Positions 11,941 to 25,955 of a stretch of 64,000 bases of DNA are shown in pieces. A model generated the notes under the pieces. It made no database searches. It saw only the letters and a list, made by a program, of their open reading frames with translations, and was not told the origin of the DNA. Each line of letters begins with the position of its first letter. Positions within the stretch are counted from its first letter, which is position 1. The position numbers and the translations under genes are program-made. The stretch spans positions 170,883,833-170,947,832 of the forward strand of contig OZ024743.1 of the NCBI GenBank assembly GCA_964016885.1, read 5' to 3'. Source of the DNA: Eledone cirrhosa (Eukaryota; Mollusca; Cephalopoda; Octopoda; Eledonidae).

Positions 11941-14900
11941 TACCGTAAGACCATTGTATCAACACCACATCCACAACTACTGTAAGACCACTGTATCAAC
12001 ACCATAGTCACAACTACTGTAAGCCCACTGTATCAACACCATAGTCATAACTACTGTAAAACCACTGTATCAACACTATAGTCAAAACCACTGTAAGACC
12101 ACTGTATCAACACCACAGCCACAACTACTGTAAGACCACTGTATCAACACCATAGTCACAACTACTGTAAGACCACTGTATCAACACCATAATCACAACT
12201 ACTGTAAGACCACTGTATCAACACCGTAGTCACAACTACTGTAAGACCACTATATCAACACCACTGTCACAACGTCTGTAAGACCACTGTATCAACACAA
12301 TAGTCACAACTACTGTAAGACCACTGTATCAACACCATAGTCACAACGTTAGTAATACTACTGTATAAACACCATAGTCACAACCTCTGTAAGACCACTG
12401 TATCAACACCACAGTCACAACTACTGTAAGACCACTGTATCAACACCACAGTCACAACTACAGTAGGACCACTGTATCAACACAATAGTCACAACTACTG
12501 TAAGACCACTGTATCAACACCACAGCCACAACTAGTGTAAGACCACTGTATCAACACCACAGTCACAACTACAGTAAGAACACTGTATCAACACAATAGT
12601 CACAACTACTGTAAGACCACTGTATCAACACCACAGTCACAACTAGTGTAAGATCACTGTATCAACACCACAGTAATAACTACTCTAAGACCACTGTATC
12701 AACACCACAGCCACAACTACTGTAAGACCACGGTATCAACACCGTAGTCACAACTACTGTAAGACTACTGTATCAACACCACAGTCACAACGTCTGTAAG
12801 ACCACGGAATCAACACCATAGACACAACTACTGTAAGACTACTGTATCAACAACACAGTCACAACTATTCTAAGACCACTGTATCAACACCACAATCACA
12901 ACTACTGTAAGCCCACTGTATCAACACCATAGTCATAACTTCCGTAAGACCACTGTATCAACACCATAGTCATAAGATACTGTATCAACACCATAGTCAC
13001 AACTAATGTAAGACCACTGTATCAACATCATAGTCATAACTTCCGTAAGACCACTGTATCAACACCATAGTCATAAGATACTGTATCAACACCATAGTCA
13101 CAACTACTGTAAGACCACTGTATCAACATCATAGTCATAATTACTGCAAGACCATTGTATCAACACCACAGTCACAACTACTGTAAGACCACTGTATCAA
13201 CACAGCAGCCACAACTACTGTAAGACCACTGTATCAACACCACAGTCATAACTACTCTAAGACGACTGTATCAACACCGCAGCCACAACTACTGTAAACC
13301 ACTGTATCAACACCATAATCACAACTACTGTAAGACCACGGTATCAACACCGTAGTCACAACTACTGTAAGACTACTGTATCAAGACCACAGTCACAACG
13401 TCTGTAAGACCACGGAATCATCACCATAGACACAACTACTGTATCAACACCATAGTCATAACTATTGTAAGACCATTGTGTCAATACCATAGTCATAACT
13501 ACTGTAAGACCACTGTATCAACACCACAGTCACAACTACTGTAAGAACACTGTATCAACACCATAGTCATAACTTCCTTAAGACCACTGTATCAACACCA
13601 TAGTCATAAGACCACTGTATCAACACCATAGTCACAACTACTGTAAGAGCACTGTATCAACACCATAGTCATAACTACTGTAAGACCACTGTATCAACAC
13701 CACAGTCACAACTACTGTAAGAACACTGTATCAACATCACAGCCACAACTACTGTAAGACCACTGTATCAAACCACAGCTACTACTACTGTAAGACCTCT
13801 GTATCAACTCCATAATCACAAATACTGTAAGACCACTGTATCAACACCGTAGTCACAACTACTGTAAGACCACTGTATCAACACAACAGTCACAACGTCT
13901 GTAAGACCACTGTATCAACACAATAGTCACAACTACTATAAGCCCACTGTATCAACACCATAGTCACAACTACTATAAGACCAGTGTATCAACACCTCAG
14001 CCACAACTACTGTTAGACCACTGTATCAACACCATAGTCACAACTACTGTAAGACCACTGTATCAACACCACAGTCACAACTACTGTAAGACCACTGTAT
14101 CAACACCACAGTCATAACTACTGTAAGACCACTTTATCCACACCATAGTCACAACTACTGTAAGACCACAGTATCAACACCATAGTCACGACTACTGTAA
14201 GACCACTGTATCAACACCACACTCACAATTACTGTAAGACCACTGTATCAACACCACAGTCACAACTACTGTAAGACCAACTGTATCAACACCACAGTCA
14301 CAACGTCCGTAAGACCACTGTATCAACACAATAGTCACAACTACTATAAGCCCACTGTATCAACACCATAGTCACAACTACTGTAAGACTACTGTATCAA
14401 CACCATAGTCACAACGTCTGTAATACCACTGTATCCACACCATAGTCACAACTACTGTAAGACCACTGTATCAACACCATAATCACAACTACTGTAAGAC
14501 CACTGTATCAACACCATAGTCACAACTACTGTAAGACCACTGTATCAACACCACAGCCACAACTAATGTATGACCACTGTATCAACACTGTAGTCACAAC
14601 TACTGTAAGACCACTGTATCAACACCACAGAGTCACAACTACAGTAAGACCACTGTATCAACACCATAGTCACAACTACTGTAAGACCACTGTATCAACA
14701 CCACAGTCAAAACCACTGTAAGACCACTGTATCAACACCACAGCCACAACTACTGTAAGACCACTGTATCAACACCACAGCCACAACTACTGTAAGACCA
14801 CTGTATCAACACCACAGCCACAACTACTGTAAGACCACTGTATCAACACCATAGTTACAACTACTGTAAGACCACTGTATCAACACCACAGCCACAACTA

Positions 14901-16835
14901 CTGTAAGAACACTGTATCAACACCACAGCCACAACTACTGTAAGACCACTGTATCAACACCATAGTCACAACTACTGTAAGACCACTGTATGAACACCAT
15001 AGTCATAACTACCGTAAGACCATTGTATCAACACCACATCCACAACTACTGTAAGACCACTGTATCAACACCATAGTCACAACTACTGTAAGCCGACTGT
15101 ATCAACACCATAGTCATAACTACTGTAAAACCACTGTATCAACACTATAGTCAAAACCACTGTAAGACCACTGTATCAACACCACAGCCACAACTACTGT
15201 AAGAACACTGTATCAACACCACAGCCACAACTACTGTAAGACCACTGTATCAACACCATAGTCACAACTACTGTAAGACCACTGTATCAACACCATAATC
15301 ACAACTACTGTAAGACCACTGTATCAACACCGTAGTCACAACTACTGTAAGACCACTATATCAACACCACTGTCACAACGTCTGTAAGACCACTGTATCA
15401 ACACAATAGTCACAACTACTATAAGCCCACTGTTTCAACACCATATTCACAACTACTGTAAGACCACTGTATCAACACCATAGTCACAACGTTAGTAATA
15501 CTACTGTATAAACACCATAGTCACAACCTCTGTAAGACCACTGTATCAACACCACAGTCACAACTACTGTAAGACCACTGTATCAACACCACAGTCACAA
15601 CTACAGTAGGACCACTGTATCAACACAATAGTCACAACTACTGTAAGACCACTGTATCAACACCACAGCCACAACTAGTGTAAGACCACTGTATCAACAC
15701 CACAGTCACAACTACAGTAAGAACACTGTATCAACACAATAGTCACAACTACTGTAAGACCACTGTATCAACACCACAGTCACAACTAGTGTAAGATCAC
15801 TGTATCAACACCACAGTAATAACTACTCTAAGACCACTGTATCAACACCACAGCCACAACTACTGTAAGACCACGGTATCAACACCGTAGTCACAACTAC
15901 TGTAAGACTACTGTATCAACACCACAGTCACAACGTCTGTAAGACCACGGAATCAACACCATAGACACAACTACTGTAAGACTACTGTATCAACAACACA
16001 GTCACAACTATTCTAAGACCACTGTATCAACACCACAATCACAACTACTGTAAGCCCACTGTATCAACACCATAGTCATAACTTCCGTAAGACCACTGTA
16101 TCAACACCATAGTCATAAGATACTGTATCAACACCATAGTCACAACTAATGTAAGACCACTGTATCAACATCATAGTCATAACTTCCGAAAGACCACTGT
16201 ATCAACACCATAGTCATAAGATACTGTATCAACACCATAGTCACAACTACTGTAAGACCACTGTATCAACATCATAGTCATAATTACTGCAAGACCATTG
16301 TATCAACACCACAGTCACAACTACTGTAAGACTACTGTATCAACACAGCAGCCACAACTACTGTAAGACCACTGTATCAACACCACAGTCATAACTACTC
16401 TAAGACGACTGTATCAACACCGCAGCCACAACTACTGTAAACCACTGTATCAACACCATAATCACAACTACTGTAAGACCACGGTATCAACACCGTAGTC
16501 ACAACTACTGTAAGACTACTGTATCAAGACCACAGTCACAACGTCTGTAAGACCACGGAATCATCACCATAGACACAACTACTGTATCAACACCATAGTC
16601 ATAACTATTGTAAGACCATTGTGTCAATACCATAGTCATAACTACTGTAAGACCACTGTATCAACACCACAGTCACAACTACTGTAAGAACACTGTATCA
16701 ACACCATAGTCATAACTTCCTTAAGACCACTGTATCAACACCATAGTCATAAGACCACTGTATCAACACCATAGTCACAACTACTGTAAGAGCACTGTAT
16801 CAACACCATAGTCATAACTACTGTAAGACCACTGT
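11940..16835. repeat. ~1.75-kb block duplicated at 3,069-3,143 bp
   Basis: About 11,940-13,690 is repeated at about 15,009-16,835. The rare CACATCCAC monomer pairs at 11,961 and 15,030 (3,069 bp), the CCACTGTCAC monomer at 12,261 and 15,367 (3,106 bp) and the CACAGCAGCC monomer at 13,201 and 16,344 (3,143 bp). Each step is +37 bp, so the right copy gained, or the left lost, one monomer twice. Both copies carry the CTTCCGTAAG and CATAAGATACTG variants, GCAAGACCATTG, and the CGCAGCC monomer. The intervening 13,690-14,530 is related to the 26.0-kb region (CAAACCACAGC and CAACTCCATAATC monomers). Confidence 0.85.
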
Positions 16836-17292
16836 ATCAACACCACAGCCACAACTAATGTATGACCACTGTATCAACACTGTAGTCACAACTACTGTAA
16901 GACCACTGTATCAACACCACAGAGTCACAACTACAGTAAGACCACTGTATCAACACCATAGTCACAACTACTGTAAGACCACTGTATCAACACCACAGTC
17001 AAAACCACTGTAAGACCACTGTATCAACACCACAGCCACAACTACTGTAAGACCACTGTATCAACACCACAGCCACAACTACTGTAAGACCACTGTATCA
17101 ACACCACAGCCACAACTACTGTAAGACCACTGTATCAACACCATAGTTACAACTACTGTAAGACCACTGTATCAACACCACAGCCACAACTACTGTAAGA
17201 ACACTGTATCAACACCACAGCCACAACTACTGTAAGACCACTGTATCAACACCATAGTCACAACTACTGTAAGACCACTGTATCAACACCAT
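14530..17292. repeat. ~0.47-kb block duplicated at 2,292 bp
   Basis: About 14,530-15,000 is repeated at about 16,822-17,292, offset 2,292 bp. Anchors are the AACTAATGTATGACC monomer (14,561 and 16,853) and the ATAGTTAC monomer (14,851 and 17,143). In between lie the 40-bp CACAGAGTC monomer, the CACAGTCAAAACC monomer and a run of CACAGCCAC monomers. The left edge of the right copy abuts the end of the 3,143-bp match at about 16,835, which marks a recombination junction between two source segments. Confidence 0.8.
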
Positions 17293-20200
17293 AATCACAA
17301 CTACTGTAAGACCATTGTATCAACACCGTAGTCACAACTACTGTAAGACCACTATATCAACACCACAGTCACAACGGCTGTAAGACCACTGTATCAACAC
17401 AATAGTCACAACTACTATAAGCCCACTGTATCAACACCATATTCACAACTACTGTAAGACCACTGTATCAAGACCATAGTCACAACGTTAGTAATACCAC
17501 TGTATAAACACCATAGTCACAGCCACTGTAAGACCACTGTATCAACACCACAGTCACAACTACTGTAAGAACACTGTATCAACACCACAGTCACAACTAC
17601 AGTAAGACCACTGTATCAACACCATAGTCACAACTACTGTAAGACCACTGTATGAACACAATAGTCATAACTACCGTAAGACCACTGTATCAACACCATA
17701 GTCATAACTACTGTAAGCCCACTGTATCAACACCATAGTCATAACTACTGTAAGACCACTGTATCAACACCATAGTCACAACTACTGTAATACCACTGTA
17801 TCAACACCATAGTCATAACTACCGTAAGATCACTGTATCAACACCATAGTCATAAGCCACTGTATCAACACCATATTCACAACTACTGTAAGACCACTGT
17901 ATCAACACCACAGTCACGACTACTGTAAGACCACTGTATCAACACCACACTCACAACTACTGTAAGACCACTGTATCAACACCACAGTCACAACTACTGT
18001 AAGACCAATTGTATCAACACCACAGTCACAACGTCTGTAAGACCACTGTATCAACACCATAGTCACAACGTCTGTAATACCACTGTATCAACACCATAGT
18101 CACAACTACTGTAAGACCACTGTATCAACACCATAATCACAACTACTGTAAGACCACTGTATCAACACCATAGTCACAACTATTGTAAGACCACTGTATC
18201 AACACCACAGCCACAACTAATGTAAGACCACTGTATCAACACTGTAGTCACAACTACTGTAAGACCACTGTATCAACAGCACGGTCACAACTACAGTAAG
18301 ACCACTGTATCAACACCATAGTCACAACTACTGTAAGACCACTGTATCAACACCATAGTCACAATTACTGTAAGACCACTGTATGAACACCATAGTCATA
18401 ACTACCGTAAGACCATTGTATCAACACCATAATCATAACTACTGTAAGCCCACTGTATCAACATCATAGTCATAACTACTGTAAAACCACTGTATCAACA
18501 CTATAGTCACAACTACTGTAATACCACTGTATCAACACCATAGTCACAACTACTGTAATACCACTGTATGAACACCACAGTCACAACTACAGTAAGACCA
18601 CTGTATCAACACCACAGCCACAACTACTGTAAGACCACTGTATCAACACCACAGCCACGACTACTGTAAGACCACTGTATCAACACCACAGCCACAACTA
18701 CTGTAAGAACACTGTATGAACACCATAGTCACAACTACCGTAAGACCATTGTATCAACACCATAATCATAACTACTGTAAGACCACTGTATCAACACCAT
18801 AGTCATAAGACCGCTGTATCAACACCATAGTCGCAACTACTGTAAGACCACTGTATCAACACCACAGTCAAAACCACTGTAAGACCACTGTATCAACACC
18901 ACAGCCACAACTACTGTAAGAACACTGTATCAACACCACAGCCACAACTACTGTAAGACCACTGTATCAACACCACAGCCACAACTACTGTAAGACCACT
19001 GTATGAACACCATAGTCACAACTACTGTAAGACCACTGTATCAACACCATAGTCGCAACTACTGTAAGACCACTGTATCAACACCACAGTCAAAACTACT
19101 GTAAGACCACTGTATCAACACCACAGCCACAACTACTGTAAGCCCACAGTATCAACACCACAGTCACAACGTCTGTAAGACCACTGTATCAACACAATAG
19201 TCACAACTACTATAAGCCCACTGTATCAACACCATATTCACAACTACTGTAAGACCACTGTATCAAGACCATAGTCACAACGTTAGTAATACCACTGTAT
19301 AAACACCATAGTCACAATCACTGTAAGACCACTGTATCAACACCACAGCCACAACTACTGTAAGCCCACAGTATCAACACCACAGTCACAACGTCTGTAA
19401 GACCACTGTATCAACACAATAGTCACAACTACTATAAGCCCACTGTATCAACACCATATTCACAACTACTGTAAGACCACTGTATCAACACCACAGTCAC
19501 AACTACAGTAAGACCACTGTATCAACACAATAGTCACAACTACTGTAAGACCACTGTATCAACACCATAGTCACAACTACTGTAAGACCACTGTATGAAC
19601 ACAATAGTCATAACTACCGTAAGACCACTGTATCAACACCATAGTCATAACTACTGTAAGCCCACTGTATCAACACCATAGTCATAACTACTGTAAGACC
19701 ACTGTATCAACACCATAGTCACAACTACTGTAATACCACTGTATCAACACCATAGTCATAACTACCGTAAGATCACTGTATCAACACCATAGTCATAATC
19801 CACTGTATCAACACCATATTCACATCTACTGTAAGACCATTGTATCAACACCATAGTCATAAGTACTGTAAGACCAATGTATCAACACCACAGTCACAAC
19901 TACAGTAAGACCACTGTATCAACACCATAGTCACAACTACTGTAAGACCACTGTATGAACACCATAGTCATAACTACCGTAAGACCACTGTATCAAAACC
20001 ATAGTCATAACTACTGTAAGACCATTGTATCAACACTATAATCACAACTACTGTAAGTCCACTGTATCAACACCATAGTCATAACTTCCGTGAGACCACT
20101 GTATCAACACCATAGTCATAAGATACTGTATCAACACCATATTCACAACTACTGTAAGACCACTGTATCAACATCATAGTCATAATTACTGTAAGACCAC

Positions 20201-21146
20201 TGTATCAACACCATAGTCACAACTATTGTAAGACCACTGTATCAACACCACAGCCACAACTACTGTAAGAACACTGTATCAACACCACAGCCACAACTAC
20301 TGTAAGACCACTGTATCAACACCACAGCCACAACTACTGTAAGACCACTGTATCAACTCCATAATCACAACTACTGTAAGACCACTGTATCAACACCATA
20401 GTCATAACTATTGTAAGACCATTGTATCAACACCATAGTCACAACTACTGTAAGACCACTGTATCAACACCATAGTCATAACTTCCGTAAGACCACTGTA
20501 CCAACACCATATTCATAAGACAACTGTATCAACACCATAGTCACAACTACTGTAAGACCACTGTATCAAAACCACAGTCACAACGACAGTAAGACCACTG
20601 TATCAACACCATAGTCACAACTACCGTAAAACTACTGCATCAAGACAACAGTCACAACGTCTGTAAGACCACGGAATCAACACCATAGACACAACTACTG
20701 TAAGACCACTGTATCAACACCACAATCACAACTACTGTAAGCCCACTGTATCAACACCATATTCATAACTATTGTAAGAGCATTGTGTCAATACCATAGT
20801 CACAACTACTGTAAGACCACTGTATCAACACCATAGTCATAACTTTCGTAAGACCACTGTATCAACACCATAGTCATAAGACCTCTGGATCAACACCATA
20901 GTCACAACTACTGTAAGACCACTGTATCAACACCATAGTCATAACTACTGTAAGACCACTGTATCAACACCATAGTCACAACTATTGTAAGACCACGGTA
21001 TCAACACCACAGTCACAACTACAGTAAGACCACTGTATCAACACCATAGTCACAACTACTGTAAGACCAATGTATCAACACCCTAGTCACAACTACTGTA
21101 AGACCATTGTATGAACAACATAGTCATAACTACCGTAAGACCACTG
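16301..21146. repeat. Higher-order unit, first of a 4.8-kb tandem pair
   Basis: This unit is repeated immediately downstream at an offset of 4,846 bp, anchored by CACAGCAGCC (16,344 and 21,190) and the CATAACTACTG segment at 16,815 and 21,661. It differs from the second copy at few sites: CAACGGCTG near 17,374 against CAACGTCTG, GTAGTCAC near 17,329 against GTAGTCAG, GACTACTG near 16,331 against GACCACTG, and one extra 37-bp monomer at about 17,612-17,648. It also holds its own 222-bp (six-monomer) internal duplication around 19,141 and 19,363 (AGCCCACAGTATC). Confidence 0.88.
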
Positions 21147-24100
21147 TATCAACACCACAGTCACAACTACTGTAAGACCACTGTATCAACACAGCAGCCA
21201 CAACTACTGTAAGACCACTGTATCAACACCACAGTCATAACTACTCTAAGACGACTGTATCAACACCGCAGCCACAACTACTGTAAACCACTGTATCAAC
21301 ACCATAATCACAACTACTGTAAGACCACGGTATCAACACCGTAGTCACAACTACTGTAAGACTACTGTATCAAGACCACAGTCACAACGTCTGTAAGACC
21401 ACGGAATCATCACCATAGACACAACTACTGTATCAACACCATAGTCATAACTATTGTAAGACCATTGTGTCAATACCATAGTCATAACTACTGTAAGACC
21501 ACTGTATCAACACCACAGTCACAACTACTGTAAGAACACTGTATCAACACCATAGTCATAACTTCCTTAAGACCACTGTATCAACACCATAGTCATAAGA
21601 CCACTGTATCAACACCATAGTCACAACTACTGTAAGAGCACTGTATCAACACCATAGTCATAACTACTGTAAGACCACTGTATCAACACCACAGCCACAA
21701 CTAATGTATGACCACTGTATCAACACTGTAGTCACAACTACTGTAAGACCACTGTATCAACACCACAGAGTCACAACTACAGTAAGACCACTGTATCAAC
21801 ACCATAGTCACAACTACTGTAAGACCACTGTATCAACACCACAGTCAAAACCACTGTAAGACCACTGTATCAACACCACAGCCACAACTACTGTAAGACC
21901 ACTGTATCAACACCACAGCCACAACTACTGTAAGACCACTGTATCAACACCACAGCCACAACTACTGTAAGACCACTGTATCAACACCATAGTTACAACT
22001 ACTGTAAGACCACTGTATCAACACCACAGCCACAACTACTGTAAGAACACTGTATCAACACCACAGCCACAACTACTGTAAGACCACTGTATCAACACCA
22101 TAGTCACAACTACTGTAAGACCACTGTATCAACACCATAATCACAACTACTGTAAGACCATTGTATCAACACCGTAGTCAGAACTACTGTAAGACCACTA
22201 TATCAACACCACAGTCACAACGTCTGTAAGACCACTGTATCAACACAATAGTCACAACTACTATAAGCCCACTGTATCAACACCATATTCACAACTACTG
22301 TAAGACCACTGTATCAAGACCATAGTCACAACGTTAGTAATACCACTGTATAAACACCATAGTCACAGCCACTGTAAGACCACTGTATCAACACCACAGT
22401 CACAACTACTGTAAGAACACTGTATCAACACCACAGTCACAACTACAGTAAGACCACTGTATGAACACAATAGTCATAACTACCGTAAGACCACTGTATC
22501 AACACCATAGTCATAACTACTGTAAGCCCACTGTATCAACACCATAGTCATAACTACTGTAAGACCACTGTATCAACACCATAGTCACAACTACTGTAAT
22601 ACCACTGTATCAACACCATAGTCATAACTACCGTAAGATCACTGTATCAACACCATAGTCATAAGCCACTGTATCAACACCATATTCACAACTACTGTAA
22701 GACCACTGTATCAACACCACAGTCACGACTACTGTAAGACCACTGTATCAACACCACACTCACAACTACTGTAAGACCACTGTATCAACACCACAGTCAC
22801 AACTACTGTAAGACCAATTGTATCAACACCACAGTCACAACGTCTGTAAGACCACTGTATCAACACCATAGTCACAACGTCTGTAATACCACTGTATCAA
22901 CACCATAGTCACAACTACTGTAAGACCACTGTATCAACACCATAATCACAACTACTGTAAGACCACTGTATCAACACCATAGTCACAACTATTGTAAGAC
23001 CACTGTATCAACACCACAGCCACAACTAATGTAAGACCACTGTATCAACACTGTAGTCACAACTACTGTAAGACCACTGTATCAACAGCACGGTCACAAC
23101 TACAGTAAGACCACTGTATCAACACCATAGTCACAACTACTGTAAGACCACTGTATCAACACCATAGTCACAATTACTGTAAGACCACTGTATGAACACC
23201 ATAGTCATAACTACCGTAAGACCATTGTATCAACACCATAATCATAACTACTGTAAGCCCACTGTATCAACATCATAGTCATAACTACTGTAAAACCACT
23301 GTATCAACACTATAGTCACAACTACTGTAATACCACTGTATCAACACCATAGTCACAACTACTGTAATACCACTGTATGAACACCACAGTCACAACTACA
23401 GTAAGACCACTGTATCAACACCACAGCCACAACTACTGTAAGACCACTGTATCAACACCACAGCCACGACTACTGTAAGACCACTGTATCAACACCACAG
23501 CCACAACTACTGTAAGAACACTGTATGAACACCATAGTCACAACTACCGTAAGACCATTGTATCAACACCATAATCATAACTACTGTAAGACCACTGTAT
23601 CAACACCATAGTCATAAGACCGCTGTATCAACACCATAGTCGCAACTACTGTAAGACCACTGTATCAACACCACAGTCAAAACCACTGTAAGACCACTGT
23701 ATCAACACCACAGCCACAACTACTGTAAGAACACTGTATCAACACCACAGCCACAACTACTGTAAGACCACTGTATCAACACCACAGCCACAACTACTGT
23801 AAGACCACTGTATGAACACCATAGTCACAACTACTGTAAGACCACTGTATCAACACCATAGTCGCAACTACTGTAAGACCACTGTATCAACACCACAGTC
23901 AAAACTACTGTAAGACCACTGTATCAACACCACAGCCACAACTACTGTAAGCCCACAGTATCAACACCACAGTCACAACGTCTGTAAGACCACTGTATCA
24001 ACACAATAGTCACAACTACTATAAGCCCACTGTATCAACACCATATTCACAACTACTGTAAGACCACTGTATCAAGACCATAGTCACAACGTTAGTAATA

Positions 24101-25955
24101 CCACTGTATAAACACCATAGTCACAATCACTGTAAGACCACTGTATCAACACCACAGCCACAACTACTGTAAGCCCACAGTATCAACACCACAGTCACAA
24201 CGTCTGTAAGACCACTGTATCAACACAATAGTCACAACTACTATAAGCCCACTGTATCAACACCATATTCACAACTACTGTAAGACCACTGTATCAACAC
24301 CACAGTCACAACTACAGTAAGACCACTGTATCAACACAATAGTCACAACTACTGTAAGACCACTGTATCAACACCATAGTCACAACTACTGTAAGACCAC
24401 TGTATGAACACAATAGTCATAACTACCGTAAGACCACTGTATCAACACCATAGTCATAACTACTGTAAGCCCACTGTATCAACACCATAGTCATAACTAC
24501 TGTAAGACCACTGTATCAACACCATAGTCACAACTACTGTAATACCACTGTATCAACACCATAGTCATAACTACCGTAAGATCACTGTATCAACACCATA
24601 GTCATAATCCACTGTATCAACACCATATTCACATCTACTGTAAGACCATTGTATCAACACCATAGTCATAAGTACTGTAAGACCAATGTATCAACACCAC
24701 AGTCACAACTACAGTAAGACCACTGTATCAACACCATAGTCACAACTACTGTAAGACCACTGTATGAACACCATAGTCATAACTACCGTAAGACCACTGT
24801 ATCAAAACCATAGTCATAACTACTGTAAGACCATTGTATCAACACTATAATCACAACTACTGTAAGTCCACTGTATCAACACCATAGTCATAACTTCCGT
24901 GAGACCACTGTATCAACACCATAGTCATAAGATACTGTATCAACACCATATTCACAACTACTGTAAGACCACTGTATCAACATCATAGTCATAATTACTG
25001 TAAGACCACTGTATCAACACCATAGTCACAACTATTGTAAGACCACTGTATCAACACCACAGCCACAACTACTGTAAGAACACTGTATCAACACCACAGC
25101 CACAACTACTGTAAGACCACTGTATCAACACCACAGCCACAACTACTGTAAGACCACTGTATCAACTCCATAATCACAACTACTGTAAGACCACTGTATC
25201 AACACCATAGTCATAACTATTGTAAGACCATTGTATCAACACCATAGTCACAACTACTGTAAGACCACTGTATCAACACCATAGTCATAACTTCCGTAAG
25301 ACCACTGTACCAACACCATATTCATAAGACAACTGTATCAACACCATAGTCACAACTACTGTAAGACCACTGTATCAAAACCACAGTCACAACGACAGTA
25401 AGACCACTGTATCAACACCATAGTCACAACTACCGTAAAACTACTGCATCAAGACAACAGTCACAACGTCTGTAAGACCACGGAATCAACACCATAGACA
25501 CAACTACTGTAAGACCACTGTATCAACACCACAATCACAACTACTGTAAGCCCACTGTATCAACACCATATTCATAACTATTGTAAGAGCATTGTGTCAA
25601 TACCATAGTCACAACTACTGTAAGACCACTGTATCAACACCATAGTCATAACTTTCGTAAGACCACTGTATCAACACCATAGTCATAAGACCTCTGGATC
25701 AACACCATAGTCACAACTACTGTAAGACCACTGTATCAACACCATAGTCATAACTACTGTAAGACCACTGTATCAACACCATAGTCACAACTATTGTAAG
25801 ACCACGGTATCAACACCACAGTCACAACTACAGTAAGACCACTGTATCAACACCATAGTCACAACTACTGTAAGACCAATGTATCAACACCCTAGTCACA
25901 ACTACTGTAAGACCATTGTATGAACAACATAGTCATAACTACCGTAAGACCACTG
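21147..25955. repeat. Higher-order unit, second of the 4.8-kb tandem pair
   Basis: This is a near-identical copy of 16,301-21,146. The offset is 4,846 bp up to about 22,458 and 4,809 bp afterwards (the CCTAGTCAC monomer at 21,082 pairs with 25,891), because one 37-bp monomer is absent here. Very few substitutions were noticed by eye. At its right end it runs into the 5.9-kb units: its last ~0.9 kb, from about 25,051, is also the first ~0.9 kb of the 5,871-bp unit, so the two higher-order arrays share sequence at their border. Confidence 0.88.
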
